Below are positions 50,401 to 62,798 of a DNA stretch of 64,000 nt, one piece after another (within the stretch, counting starts at the first letter, position 1; every line of letters starts with the position of its first letter). Below the pieces are notes generated by a model. That model saw nothing but the letters and a program-made list of their open reading frames with translations, ran no database searches and was not told the origin of the DNA. This DNA comes from Perca fluviatilis. Lineage: Eukaryota; Chordata; Actinopteri; Perciformes; Percidae. The DNA is taken from positions 22,095,050 through 22,159,049 of the forward strand of contig NC_053119.1 of the NCBI RefSeq assembly GCF_010015445.1, written 5' to 3'. The translations under genes and the position numbers were made by a program.

Positions 50401-51132
50401 GTGTGAAACACAGAAAGCAGAAGCCAGCAGGCAAGTGTTATTTACATAAACTTCTGGTGTACTTACAAATTTTACAATCCATCGTTTTATGAGTGCATAA
50501 CCTATTTGTACTACTGTAGACGTTTGGTATCATTTCGGGCATTATTAGTGGGGTAATGTTAAGAGACACTTCGGATCCATTAGCCTCTGCGCTAAGCTAT
50601 TCAGCTGATAACGCTACGCTACGCTAACGCTCCCAATGTTCGACCCAGGTGAAAAAAGCTTCTGGGGGGGTGTTTGGCTCGAGGTCATGGTGCAAAGGAC
50701 CCTAGGGTGAAATTACTCCGAACCATCACTTTAACAGACATTTAGTTTGTACTCTAAAACATCCTAATAGGTATAGTAGCACATTTTTGTTCTGAATTTC
50801 TCCAAGATAGGGAAGAAATGGACATCCATTTTGCTGAAAAATAAACCTAATATTCCAGTGTTTGCCCATCTCTCACCCAAGCCATAAAAGGAATGGTGCT
50901 AGCCTGAGGCTAACACATTGAGTATGCGGCATGTTCGGGGCACACATTACATGGCTGGCCCTGCGTACATTTATATCCACGACTGAAGTGTATGTGCCCT
51001 GCCACAGCTGTGTTCTGCATAATTCATGATGTGTCAGAGTTCTCCACTAGCTGATGTCTGTCTGTCAGCAATGCATGTCCCTTGTTCCTCCCCATCCATT
51101 CCCCCTGAATGGTAATGACAAGCCACCAAACA

Positions 51133-51135
<3 letters not shown>

Positions 51136-51224
<89 letters not shown>
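51136..51224. repeat. (AC)n microsatellite, copy B
   Basis: About 44 uninterrupted AC units. Copy A has an A10 interruption. Confidence 0.95.
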
Positions 51225-51226
<2 letters not shown>

Positions 51227-51398
51227 CACAGTCACAAGATCATAATACAAACTGAAAACACATTAACACGCATCCACACACTTGTGCAATTACAGACACA
51301 AAATATTGCATGTGTACACTACAACACACCGACTTACACCCGTCCAAAATGGGGAGGCAGGTTGACAATCCACAAACTGTTAGCGTCTTCTCGTACAT

Positions 51399-51400
<2 letters not shown>

Positions 51401-51453
<53 letters not shown>
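51401..51453. repeat. (GT)n microsatellite, copy B
   Basis: About 26 GT units followed by GCGCACGC. Confidence 0.95.
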
Positions 51454-51456
<3 letters not shown>

Positions 51457-52617
51457 ACGCTCATAGGTGTGCGTGTCTATCCACACTGCCTTGAAGAGCT
51501 CCTGTTTGGTGTCTTATGACAGGCCGTCAGTCTGCCGCTGCAGCAGCAGAAGCGGTGGCGTCCCTGGGGAGGCCTCTAAAAGCTCACAGGGTTCTGGGGG
51601 TAGGGAGCCCAGACTTAGTGAAAGCTTTTCCATGTTCATCCACCCAGCTCTGCATCTCCTCCTTCTGCTGCACCGACTCCACCAGCCTCATTCCACATCC
51701 AAATGCACAGAAAACCCGCTAACCCCTGCACTCTCACTACCCATCTCTCTCCTTGCATTTCCAATTCCATCGCTGCATCTGTCAGTTTTTTTCCCCAACA
51801 TCTCTGTATCTTCCTTTCCACTTCACCTCCTCTAACCCCCCTCCTGGTCGTTACTTCTCTTTCCTCTCCCTCCTCGAATTTTGCATCTGTCACTCTCCCC
51901 ATACATCTCCATTGCTTCTCACCAAACTATCGTTCACATCCCCCATCCTCCTTCCCATCCTCCCCACCAGGAGAGCAGCATATCCAACAGTACATTAACC
52001 TCCATACATCTCTGGGAGCTTCTTCAGTAGACACTTCCCTCACTGGGATCTCCTGTCACACTGTGAGGAGACAATGAGACCGACTCCCCATTTCACAATA
52101 AATGACTGCAGTCTTTAAACAGTGCCAGTGGCTTAAGCCCTGTAGCATGGGACCCCAACAGTGGTCCCAAACTATAAAACCTTAGGGGAAAAAAAGCACA
52201 TGAGGATGGGAGCTGCCAGAGTTGACTCGGACGAGATTGGGAGGGAGTCTGATTGTGGGAGGAAGAAGAGAGATAGACATGCACATTGAAGCAGCAGCTG
52301 TGGTGACAAACATCTTGTCGCTTGAGGCATGAGTAGTGTGCAAGAGATTCAGATGTGTGCGCTTGTTTGTGTTTGCGTCACCAAACCTCAAAGTCTAATC
52401 AGCATGAAAACAGACTGATCCCTAAGCCACCAATCTTCCATCCCCTGATTCCTCTCATGGTGTGATTAAGAAAGAGACAACTGTATTTATGGAGAACATT
52501 GTTTGCAACCAGTCACAATTAATGGAGAAAAGAACATCTTAAAAGGGTTGGGTTACCCAAATTAATACAATAGAGGTAAATGGAATTTTGTTTGTGATGC
52601 TCATCTCACAGCATTGA

Positions 52618-52700
52618 AAAATGACACTTAAAAGAATAGTTCAACATTTTTGGAAATATGCTGGTGCGCTTTCTTGCCAAGTTGTATAATCTCCCCTGCA
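52618..52700. repeat. MITE end fragment, copy B
   Basis: ACTTAAAAGAATAGTTCAAC, then GGAAATATGCTGGTGCGC and TTTCTTGCCAAG: the end of the MITE family seen at 261-440. It is fuller than the copy A version. Confidence 0.45.
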
Positions 52701-52732
52701 TCCCCACAATGACAAAAAAAGACACTAGCGTA

Positions 52733-52897
<165 letters not shown>

Positions 52898-53069
52898 AGG
52901 GTGGTATCAGGTTAAATAGATTTTCAATGTTGTGAGCACAATAAACACAATTAATATCACCTGCATTAGATTGGGGTGAATTTCTATGAGGAAGCTGAAT
53001 GTGACTGAAAACTCTCACATGTATAATTGAAGCTTTTAATTAATTCACTTGCCTGTGCAATGTTTGACC

Positions 53070-53480
53070 CTGAGTATTGGATGGTCGCGTCGCACGACCA
53101 AGTGGATTGTGCGACGCTTCTGTCACGCCGTGGTCCACTTTATTCCTATGCGTGACGTCAAGCGACGTTAACGCGCCCGCGAAGCAGCCCACGACTGTCC
53201 AATAGAAGTAGACGAAAATCTTTCAAACTGACCTTTGTCGATGTATGGCCTATTTCTCGCTTAAAATGTTCAGAAACGCGTTTCGGCGAACTATTTCCGT
53301 AAAATACGAGCTCGTATTCTGAATGAGCCGCCACGATGGTCGTTTTGAAATTCAGGAGTAGCCAGACCCACGTGACGCGTTCGTCCAATCAGCTGCCGGT
53401 CAAGGGCGTGGAGCATCAACCGTGGATGTATGACGTAGCGACAGCACGCTTCAGTCGTGTCGCAAAAGTGGATCTGTACC
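53070..53480. other. CpG-dense patch at the end of copy B
   Basis: CpG is unusually frequent here (GCGACGTTAACGCGCCCGCG, ACGCGTTTCGGCG, GTGACGCGTTCG) compared with the CpG-poor surroundings. Over 53070-53250 the patch aligns to copy A 28608-28800, but copy A mostly lacks these CpGs. It could be a repeat, a small CpG island or poorly called sequence. No ORF was found. Confidence 0.4.
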
Positions 53481-54007
53481 GTTAGACTGGTGTGCAGTCG
53501 ATTCGTGTTGGTTTTTCACGTAGCCACTATAATAAAGGCTTTTTAAATTCTGTACTTTGACGAAGCAGTGTGCTTTGACATTTTAGGGAATTCATTATTT
53601 AAGAACAAAAACTTACCTCAAACCTAACCTTGATATGATTGATGTGATGAAAATGGAAGTGTGTAAAAAAAACGTACTTTACAAAAAAAGAAACGTTTTC
53701 TTTAAAAATGTACTCATTTGTAAAGCTTTTGAGAAACACTTTGGACATAGCTGCTGTACAATTTGTACGATTTTTCCATTGATGGACTATTCTGTGACTT
53801 TTTTGAGACGCAGGACAATCACAAAAGAGAGTAAAGTGAGAGAGGGAGACAAAGGGAGAAAGCAGAGATCTAAAACACTATAGAAGGTAATGAAATGTAT
53901 GATTGCCTGGACCGTGCCATTACTAAGGGACGAGGTCCTTAGAACCCTCTCTGCTGCAAAATAGGGAGGAGGATAAGTCATTATGGTTAGGACACATACT
54001 CAGTAGC

Positions 54008-54041
54008 CACGCAGCGCCGCGCCGCGCCGCCGCGCACGCAC

Positions 54042-54132
<91 letters not shown>
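54008..54132. repeat. GCCGC-rich run joined to (AC)n microsatellite
   Basis: CGCAGCGCCGCGCCGCGCC and CGCGCACGCACC lead straight into about 44 AC units (54044-54132). Alternating purine/pyrimidine over more than 100 bp favours Z-DNA. Confidence 0.9.
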
Positions 54133-54134
<2 letters not shown>

Positions 54135-54852
54135 CCCCATCCTCAGCATCTCATTGCAGCACCATGAGGAAATTCATTTACTTTAAGACGGGTAGTAAAA
54201 AGGACGCCTCGTAAAAAACGTCCTTTATGTGCAATCAATACCTGAACCAATGAGCAAGCACAGAGGCTCAGTTTTCTTCACTCAAACACAACCGCGCACA
54301 CACACACACAGAGAACTGTCATGACTTGACTTTCTATTAGCTTGGCCGCTTGTCTCCTCAAGGACACTCCACGAAAGGTTGAAACGGGTTATGAGAAAGC
54401 TGTTGCTGCTATAGATTAGAAATATGGTGCATCTTGCACAACTACCAGGATTACAGTCCTGCTTGGTTACCTTAAATCACCAGCACTGCAGGGAAAACAC
54501 ACTGAATAGGATCCAAAGCCGCGAGTCTTATCACAACATTGTGTTTGACATATTTCCATGCATGAGAGAAGCAGTGATATGGTCTTTGCGATTGTAAAAA
54601 CACAGGCCAACTTAATACTCAGTTAAGCTATCCTGCCCTATCGTGTATTGTGCATCAGGAGTTGTGCAGTTGTTATTTGGATGTGGCATGGAGCCTATGA
54701 GGAGGAATGCCACACTGATTAATATGGGCTGTGATATGGGGTAATTCCCATACTGCTGCAACTGCAGTTCAAATCCTCCATCGGGCCATTGGAAGAGATA
54801 CAAGCTCATTATTCACCATGGAGCACAGACCCACACAGTCAGACGCACCCAC

Positions 54853-54854
<2 letters not shown>

Positions 54855-54933
<79 letters not shown>
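54855..54933. repeat. (AC)n microsatellite
   Basis: About 39 AC units, bounded by CACGG and GTGTGAG. Confidence 0.95.
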
Positions 54934-54935
<2 letters not shown>

Positions 54936-54970
54936 GTGAGCACTGGAAACATATCAGCATTTACAGAGCT

Positions 54971-56544
54971 GGGGTCTCATTTATAAACGTGGCGTATGCA
55001 CAAAACAGGGCTGAAAATGTGCGTACGCCACTTCCCACGCAAAGGTTGTGATTTATAAAAAACAAACTTGACGGGAGAATCCACGCAAACTCTGACCCAT
55101 GCGTACGCACATTTTGGAGACAACGGGAATTGGCGACGCAGATGGTGAGGTGGTGAACTGAAGTCAGACTGCAGAAAGTAAATGTGGGAATAATGATTAC
55201 TCTTAATATTTTCAAGTATTGATGCCTCACGCACATTGTTTCACTCCAACTCATCCACGTTATCATGAAGACTAAATCCAGCAGTGTTATTTGCACTTGT
55301 ACTGAGTGATTATTGTTCCATAAACACCTCCAACTCAAATCTTAAATAAAAATTTGTTCTTAATATTTAATCGCCACTGTCTCACCATCACATTGTCATC
55401 GTACATATCCTGGAATACAGGATAGCATCAAATACCCTAGCATTAGATAACGGCAGAGCACAGTAAATAACTAAATATCTGTCTTTAAAACTGTGCATAT
55501 ATCATCAAATGTCAAAGTCTGGAAATACAGCTGTTAAGCTCTCACGCAATCGTCACACTTAATGTCCTCGTTATCGGTCCAAACTTTAATACTGTTTGTG
55601 ACAAAACCTGCATGATGAAAAGTGTGTTTGCCTATTACACTTTTGTCTTCAAATTGTATCTCGGGATGGGGGATACCACTAGTTAATGCTGTGATTTTGG
55701 CAAGGTGTTAACAATCACAAATTGCTGTAAACATATAAATACTGCAGTGACCCCCGTGTGTAATGCTGCATGATGGCACTGCTGGCCCTGCAGGAGGACT
55801 ACGCCAATGGAAGAAACAGGAGAGAAAGAGATGACGATGACGATGTCTGGCTAATATGCCGATTTAAATTCCCTATAGCTGCGCTCTTGGATCTATGTAC
55901 TGAATTGGGTCCAGTAGAGAGGGCAACGTGCCGGAACCGTGCCATCCCGGTCCAAATACAGGTCCTCGCCACTCTGGGGGCAACCGGCTGTATAAAGCTA
56001 AGTGCTTTATATAACTATTATATATAATCTTCAACTGTATCACTAAAGCTTGTTTTGATATAATATATAGTTCTGTTAAATCTAGGTCTGATATAACAAA
56101 GCTGTCCCCAAGTGCTGTAATGCCTGCCGTTTTGGACGGTATTATTAATATAGGTAGTCTATAGATCAGGTTGCAAAAACAGGCCGAAATAATAATTCAA
56201 TTTGCAGCAATTCCTGAACGTCTGAGAAGTATTTAGCTTTTTCTCTACCAGTCATCATGATTCGGTGTAACGAAAGAACAACTGCCAGGGTCACTAACAT
56301 ACTAATCAGCATTCATGAGGTGCTTTGCATTGACTATTTATGGTTAAAAATGCGCGTGTACAGGGCGGGATAAGAGGCTGATTCATGTACGCACCCTTGT
56401 GATTTATAAAGGGAACATTGCTTACAGATGTGCGTACGCACGTTTTATAAATCTGATTTCTTTTTGGCGAACACCATTTTTGGCTTTTGGGCGTACGTAC
56501 ACTTTTAGTAAGGATCCTACGCACAGTTTTATAAATTAGACCCC
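54971..56544 (+). mobile_element. PIF/Harbinger transposon, internally deleted
   Basis: The termini are GGGGTCTCATTTATAAAC and, reversed from the right end, GGGGTCTAATTTATAAAAC. Both ends carry many copies of TGCGTACGCAC-type palindromes (near 55020, 55080, 56390, 56430, 56490). A transposase N-terminal fragment lies at 55770-56000. No clear 3-bp target duplication was established. At 1.57 kb it is shorter than an intact Harbinger element, which carries two genes. Confidence 0.75.
55770..56000 (+). pseudogene. Harbinger (HARBI1-like) transposase N-terminal fragment
   Basis: An open frame starting MMALLALQEDYANGRNRRE continues with DDDDVWLICRFKFPIAALLD, then a short linker and TCRNRAIPVQIQVLATLGA. 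The arrangement of FRFP-like, LL.L and RNRAIPVQIQVLA.L blocks matches the helix-turn-helix start of HARBI1-like transposases. It then runs into GCIKLSALYNYYI and stops. The whole DDE nuclease domain is missing. Confidence 0.7.
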
Positions 56545-56832
56545 GGCTCTTTTGTCGGGATCAGAGCAAAGACCGCTCCACAAAGTAACAATTATCACTG
56601 AGAGCCCAGATATGCCAACATAACTAAAGCAACAACTTTAATCTTAAGTGCCTTTCTACTGTAATCTCCCCTCTTCTTTTTCCTTTTTCCTGTTAGATCT
56701 TAAGAAAATAAAACACCTCTTACGTCACCTCTTCTTCCGTTTCTCGTCACTTCTTGATCATTCAGTAAAAAGTCTTTCTTGAGCTATTTTTGAGGAGAGA
56801 AACGTCAGAGTGAAACTAAAATTAACTCTTAC

Positions 56833-56928
56833 CTGTCTCGCATCTCTTCCCAGTGAATCCTTGCTGGCAAACACAGTTGTTAGGTGAGATGCAGGTTCCC
56901 CCATTCTGGCACAATCCGTCACACATAG
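56833..56928 (-). CDS. nell2: nell2 exon: short EGF domain
   Basis: A 96-nt exon, phase 1 at both ends. The acceptor is CCTCTAG before CT ATG; the donor is ACA G/GTAAGA. With the split alanine it reads [18 protein letters not shown], then [14 protein letters not shown]. It is the compact, non-calcium EGF of NELL2 that follows GNGTVCK and precedes DIDEC. The split codons join in frame to both neighbours (58265 exon and 14277 exon). Confidence 0.95.
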
Positions 56929-58264
56929 CTAGAGGTAGAACAGAGGAGAAGAGCCATTACTCACAAAGATTAACGAGCATTAACTATGTGATTAGACCAG
57001 CAGCAGCATATGTATTTGCATACAGAATAAGAGCTAATTTGGTGATGTGATTCATTACAGGCTCTCACGATATTATTCCGCGTGATTAATGCATCTCACC
57101 AAGGTTAATTCAAAAATGTTCATTATCCATGGGTAGACTGTTAGTTAATGTGTCCCTTAAAACACGGAGAAATCATTGAAGTTGACAGAATGCAATGGAA
57201 ATAAATGAAATATATACACGAATAATACCCTGCTACCCCAGAAAAAAAGAATAAGAATAAAACAAAAGAAGCCCTATCCAGTAAAAGGAGTTCCACACTG
57301 TACTTCAAACTGTAGTTTGAATTAGTGGATCGAGAGAAAAATGATCCATAACCATATTGATAAACGATTTATTTCTTAAATCTAATCTTATTTCGATAGA
57401 AAACTGAATAATTTTAGGTTTTGACCTGTTGATTGGTGAAAAGAAGCAATTTGAAATCACCTTGGGCTTTATAATATTGTAAGCCAGAGAAGACATTATG
57501 AAACCGTTTTCCCAGGATGTGTAGTACACCCCCTGACGAGTAAATGGATCTTTATGTGTCAATCAACTCAGTGCACGTCCCCTTTAAATAGATTTCTAAT
57601 CGAGGGATTGATTAACCCGCTATGGGCAATGTGAGATCGTTCAACTGTGGAACAGACTTGTGAATATGCCTGAACAACACCTCACTAGAAAGATCTTTAA
57701 TTGGGCCATTTTGCATATTTTATATGATTGATTTATGTTTTATTTTTCAAAACAGATTACACTGGAATATTCACGATGTTCAGCGCAAATATTTCCTTAT
57801 GTATCAGAAGAGGTGGTTTGTTGGTACAAAACCAAAATTACGAACATATTGTCTCATGTAAACATACAGTGTAGAGCCTGAATGTATGTGAAGCACAATT
57901 TAACTAAAAGTCAAAGCTCTGTGTGTACAGTTATGTGCCAGTACATTACCATTAGCCAAAGTCTCCCGGATAGTCTCCATTTCATGTTTTATTGCTCATT
58001 TAATGATAATTTAAGTACTACACTTTTGAGTAAAATTGCCTTTATTTCTGATAAATTCTTCAGGATGGATGATTCTAAGTAACTTGAGCTGTGTGTTTTT
58101 ATGTAGCTGATTTTATTAGTAGAGTCTGGGACAGAAGACACAGCTCTTTGTTTACAATGAGCATAGTTCATGTACGACAAATGTTTCACCACTAAAACAG
58201 TACATGCTGGGCACGTGTATGTGCATGACATAATAAATAACATAACTAACATGGTGGTGCTTAC
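56929..58264. other. nell2 intron between EGF exons
   Basis: A 1.3-kb intron with no repeat or coding signal recognised. Confidence 0.8.
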
Positions 58265-58387
58265 CTTTGCAGACTGTTCCATTGCCAGTGTAGCCCGGCT
58301 TACAGGAGCAGCTGTGGCCTCCAACCATGTTAAAGCACAGGGCGTTCTCATCGCAGTTGTGGAGCCCGCTGAGGCATTCATCATGCT
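58265..58387 (-). CDS. nell2: nell2 exon: calcium-binding-type EGF domain
   Basis: A 123-nt exon, phase 1 at both ends. The acceptor is GTCTTTAG before AG CAT; the donor is AAA G/GTAAGC. With the split glutamate it reads E-HDECLSGLHNCDENALC, then FNMVGGHSCSCKPGYTGN and GTVCK. HDEC...HNCDENALCFN and CKPGYTGNGT are NELL2 signatures. The six EGF cysteines are all present. It is the most 5' exon of the gene visible in the window. Confidence 0.96.
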
Positions 58388-61300
58388 CTAAAGACAAAAA
58401 TAACAGACGTCACTGCAAACAAGCTCTTTGGTCTCATATATATTTTTAATATAGGCTACATTTTGCTTAAAACAAGTGGAAAAATGTTGCAGTGAAACTT
58501 GTTTCCACAGTCATTATATTCACATCTGCACAGTACTACTATCAAGAAAATAACACTTGATTTAAGAAAATTGAATGCTTATTTTCCTTGTAAAATACGA
58601 GGAATGATCACACCCAGCTGGTAATTTGTTTTACTTTCCATTAAAAAAAATGCAATTTGAGACTCAGTCTTGGATTAAATGACTTGTTAGACAGCTGTGA
58701 GTCTGGTAATAAGACATCAGTGACAAACAGCCGACTGGAGTGCGAGCCATTTCTCTATCTCCCATCATGATCAGTCATCAAAAATTGTTTCAGATGTTTT
58801 TCCGTAATTTGTTGTTCTTTTTTATATGAGGGATGGAACAGTCTCAATGATGAATCTGACTTTTGTAACTACTGAAACAGGCTCCTTCATTTGCACATAC
58901 ATAATGAGGTGTGTTGAGGCCACTGGCCTTTTAAATGTTGTACAATGGCACAATTGGCTATTACCAAGAGAAATGTTTTCTGTGAGTTTCACAGGCATTA
59001 AGAAAACTCCCCCTTAGGACCATGACTCCCAAGCTTTCATCACTGCTGCTGTGGGGTTAGTGATATGGTTTGTTATGAATATCCCAATGACAAGCTTGAC
59101 TAATGGCTATAGCCCATGACAACATACTGTATCCAACTGGCAACAAACTGCTTCCCCTCTGTCTGGAGAGGAGACTGATGTGGCAAAATAAAATGCAATA
59201 AAGGCCTGGGAGAATAATTTACTACACTACTATACAAATCCAAGAACAAATGTGGTTATGATACCACATGATTAGTTGAAGTTCAAACTGCTGTTGTGTG
59301 AGAGAAAAACTAGGAAAAGTGTCAAAGTCTTTATATATACAATAAAATAAATATTGGGTGACAGAGAAACATGAGTTACTAGCATTACGGATGAAAATAT
59401 CATTTCTGTGGTCTACAAAATATGTTAATGGAACCATAAAGTCTGATACTATCTACTGTAAATCACTACAGGCACAAAGGAAAAGGGTGTGGGATTATAA
59501 AGTAATCAAAAGTAGTGTACAATACATTTTAATATTTCTCCACAGAGTAATGTGTGTCTCTAACACACAAACTGAACTAAATGTGTCTTTAATTTTGTTA
59601 CCTTTATAAACCGGAAATATAACTGCTAATAAGGACTCTCACACTTAATTGTCATATCTTTTACAGACGGGATCAACATTTATTAATGTATTAGGCTTCT
59701 TAAAAATGTGAATGCTGTTGCCAATTTTGAAGTTTCAGAGGAAAGTATTCTTATTGTATTCCTATATATGATCAGATCAGATCCCGGTGTTTCTACTTCA
59801 AATTGTATTGTCAAGAAGCTGTGAGCTCAGCTCCGTGTGATTTGATTTCTGTGGAGGCTGCTGGATCTGAGCCTTTTACTGATTTGAAATAACACTATGT
59901 TTAGATGTCATAAAGGTGCATGGTGTCAGTAGTGTATAGACTGTATTACACCAGACACCACAGCTAACTCTTTTTGAATAACTCCACATTTTTCGGTTAT
60001 CACCAGCTGGACCAAACGTGCGTACAAACCTTTTGCACTACCGACTAAGTTCATCACGCTGTGCTGACTTATTAAACTGTTCTGGCCTTATTCTCTGGAG
60101 CCTCCATGTTGGTTTACATGGAAATCATTCTCTGATGTTTTTATTCTTATTCTCTGCTGCAACCAAGAAACTGCAAAAGCAATGGAAAATCTCATCTGAT
60201 TCATCAGATAAACAGTTAAAGAATGATACATCATTTAAGCCCTCTTTGCTGCAGTATGAACAGGGACCTTAATGCATGCCCTTCTTCTGCACCTGAACAC
60301 AAAGGCAGATCTTTATCCCTCTGAGACACACAAAAGAAGATTACTTGTCTATTGTATTTTGGAGATAATAAATATTGCTTTCTGATAAGTACTTGCTTAC
60401 CGAGCACCACATCAGCTGAAGTGCAGAAAACTTTCTGGACTTTTCCTATTTAAACAGCTCTGTATCCCCAAAACAAAAAACGATCATGAAAAGTCTTTTG
60501 GCAAGAGAGCGCTCTCTCTAATAACAGTATTTGGAATACATTCAGTAATTTTTGACTTTTTTTTCCATTTCATATTATCGTTTGTTTACAGTGCAGAGGG
60601 AACTTTCAAAGGCTGCTGAAAGGACACACAGTCATGGGTTAAGACAAACACAAAGACTTTAGTGCTAATCTGGGGGCAACAGTTTGTAATTCGCATTAGT
60701 TTAGTGAATATCTGGGCCACACTGGACCTGGCAGGGGATGTACATTTTGTTCAGACAATAAGTAGATCTCAGGAGCCTTTCTCAACCACAGAGATACAAT
60801 AATTTTGTATGTATTATAGGTTAAGTTTTTAAATGCGTGCAATTGTGAAAGACAGTGAGGTTCGAGGACTGAAAGATGGCACCTGAAGAGTGAGAGGATC
60901 AGAAATGTGAATGCTTGTTGCAGGAGACCTGAGCCGCATCATCCATTTCCCTGCCATCATCCAATCCATTATATCTCCTGAACAGACCGTGGGCTCATCC
61001 AAATTGAAAGTGACATTGTGATGAGCTCCTCCATCGAGGGTATGATGTATGTGTGCATGTGTGTGTGAGATGGATTGAAGGGCACTTACATCTCACACAC
61101 ACAGACACACAGTCACCTGCTGTTGGGCAGAATTAAAGTCTGCTCATGGGCATATAAAAACAGTAATAAGAGCACAGGGGAGAGGAAAGAGAATAAGGTG
61201 GGGGATTTTTTTCCACAAGGTCACATCTGCCAAAGCAGGGAACAGCCAGCCGTCAGTCTGAACAGATAGGGCAGCAGAGCCACCAGGTGCTTTGTGTGCA

Positions 61301-61410
61301 TGTGTGTATGTGTGTGAATGATCCCCATGACTCTTGCGTTTATTTATTGGTTACTTGTAATTTTGGTTATTTAGGAATTTAGGCTTATTGCAGAACTGCA
61401 CTCTAAATTT

Positions 61411-61470
61411 GTGTGTGTGCGTGCGTGCGTGCGTGTGTGCTTGTGTGTGTGTGTGTGCGTGTTTGTGTGA
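61411..61470. repeat. Imperfect (GT)n/(GC GT) tract
   Basis: GTGTGTGCGTGCGTGCGTGC, then further GT units with interruptions. Confidence 0.85.
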
Positions 61471-62075
61471 GACAGGTATTTCCGCGCTGACTGCTGCTGC
61501 TCAGGCTGTAGACAGATCAACTATCAATTATGTACAGCCTGTCACCAGGGATCTCTCCCGAGCTGGCCGCTTCTCCTCCTGCTTGACTCCCTCCACCTTC
61601 TGCCAAAACAACACCAGCCACAGCGAGGTCTGATCTTAGGCTGCTTTCCTGAAAACATTGTAGCCTCGACCTGAACTTCACAATTACAGGCCTGAACGGA
61701 CGATAATCTTATAAAATGTATGTCATGGAAAAACTTTGCAGAAGAGTTACAAAGAGGATGGCTAAAAGAAAACCACAAAAGAGTGACACATTGCAGTGCA
61801 TGGAATTCTGATTGTTTGGACAAACGATTCAAAGTCCAGTTGTTGTATTCACACTATTCGATCGAAGGCTGGTGGCGGGAACGCACCGAGAAATTTAGCA
61901 ATGTGCCAACAAAGACAAGTAAGAAGAAGACTGCAAGCTAGTAAAAATGCATATTTTTTTTTCTCTTAGTGGCTTTGCAAATGCTTTATGAAGAATTCAT
62001 TTAACATGTTTATTAGACCTCAAGGATACATACAATGTGTTTTGGTAAGAATCACTCAAATTCAACATAATATTT

Positions 62076-62798
62076 GGCTCGTTCGAGATGAACTGTGCCT
62101 CGCCTGTATAGTAGACGAGAGCAGGCAGCAGCAGGGGACGGTGACAAAAATCCGCTGTCAAGTCGGACAGTTTCCAGCCGATTCCAGCTGAACAGGAAGT
62201 CACAGAAACACTGTGGTCCGATTCCGATTTAATAAAATGTTATCAGATCCATATATCAGCTTGTACACAGTCTCCAGTTGTTTTAATTATGACAGAGTAG
62301 CTGTCAAAATGCTCTACATGCGATCTTTAGCTGATTTTAATTAACAACACACTGTAGATGATCCATAATCTGAACAGATTTAGTCTCTCTGACTTCTAAA
62401 CGTAACTACCAGCCACACAACATGTGGTTTGTACAGAATAAGCCTTTAAATCAGACAAATAGCAGTTAAAATCCATCCAATTCAAAATCAATAAAAAGTT
62501 TATATAAAACGTCATCATGTTGAGTCAATTCTGAACCAATCAGCTGTTAGATCAGCTGAGAGGCCGGCGTTTCCCAGCATGCCCTGGGTCCGTCTGGGTC
62601 TTGCAGTCGGTGAAAAGCAACTGCGCTGCCTGCGTCTCAGAACTGCAGCCGCCTTGATCTTGTGAGGTTATCGTTCCCCACGTGTGCATGACGTCAGAGC
62701 AAGTCGGGATCAAGTCGGACACAAATCTAACCGGCATGCACTGGGCGGCGATTGCCGGTGATCGATTCTGCGCAGACCTGGCTCATCTCGAACGAGCC
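62076..62798. mobile_element. MITE with GGCTCGTTCGAGATGA termini
   Basis: The left end GGCTCGTTCGAGATGAACTG and the reversed right end GGCTCGTTCGAGATGAGCC form near-identical inverted repeats of about 16-19 bp, 723 bp apart. Subterminal GTCGGAC and AAGTCGG motifs occur at both sides (near 62160 and 62700-62720). There is no coding potential. The target duplication and superfamily were not determined. Confidence 0.7.

Larger units (their letters stand above)
53253..56832. other. nell2 intron between copy B and the next EGF exon
   Basis: Unique intron sequence with two AC microsatellites and a PIF/Harbinger element. At 53500-54000 and 54140-54850 I saw no gene. Confidence 0.6.

Noticed and set aside
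54841..54933. CRISPR-like direct repeats
   Set aside because: The regular repeats in the window are dinucleotide microsatellites in a vertebrate genome, with no spacers.
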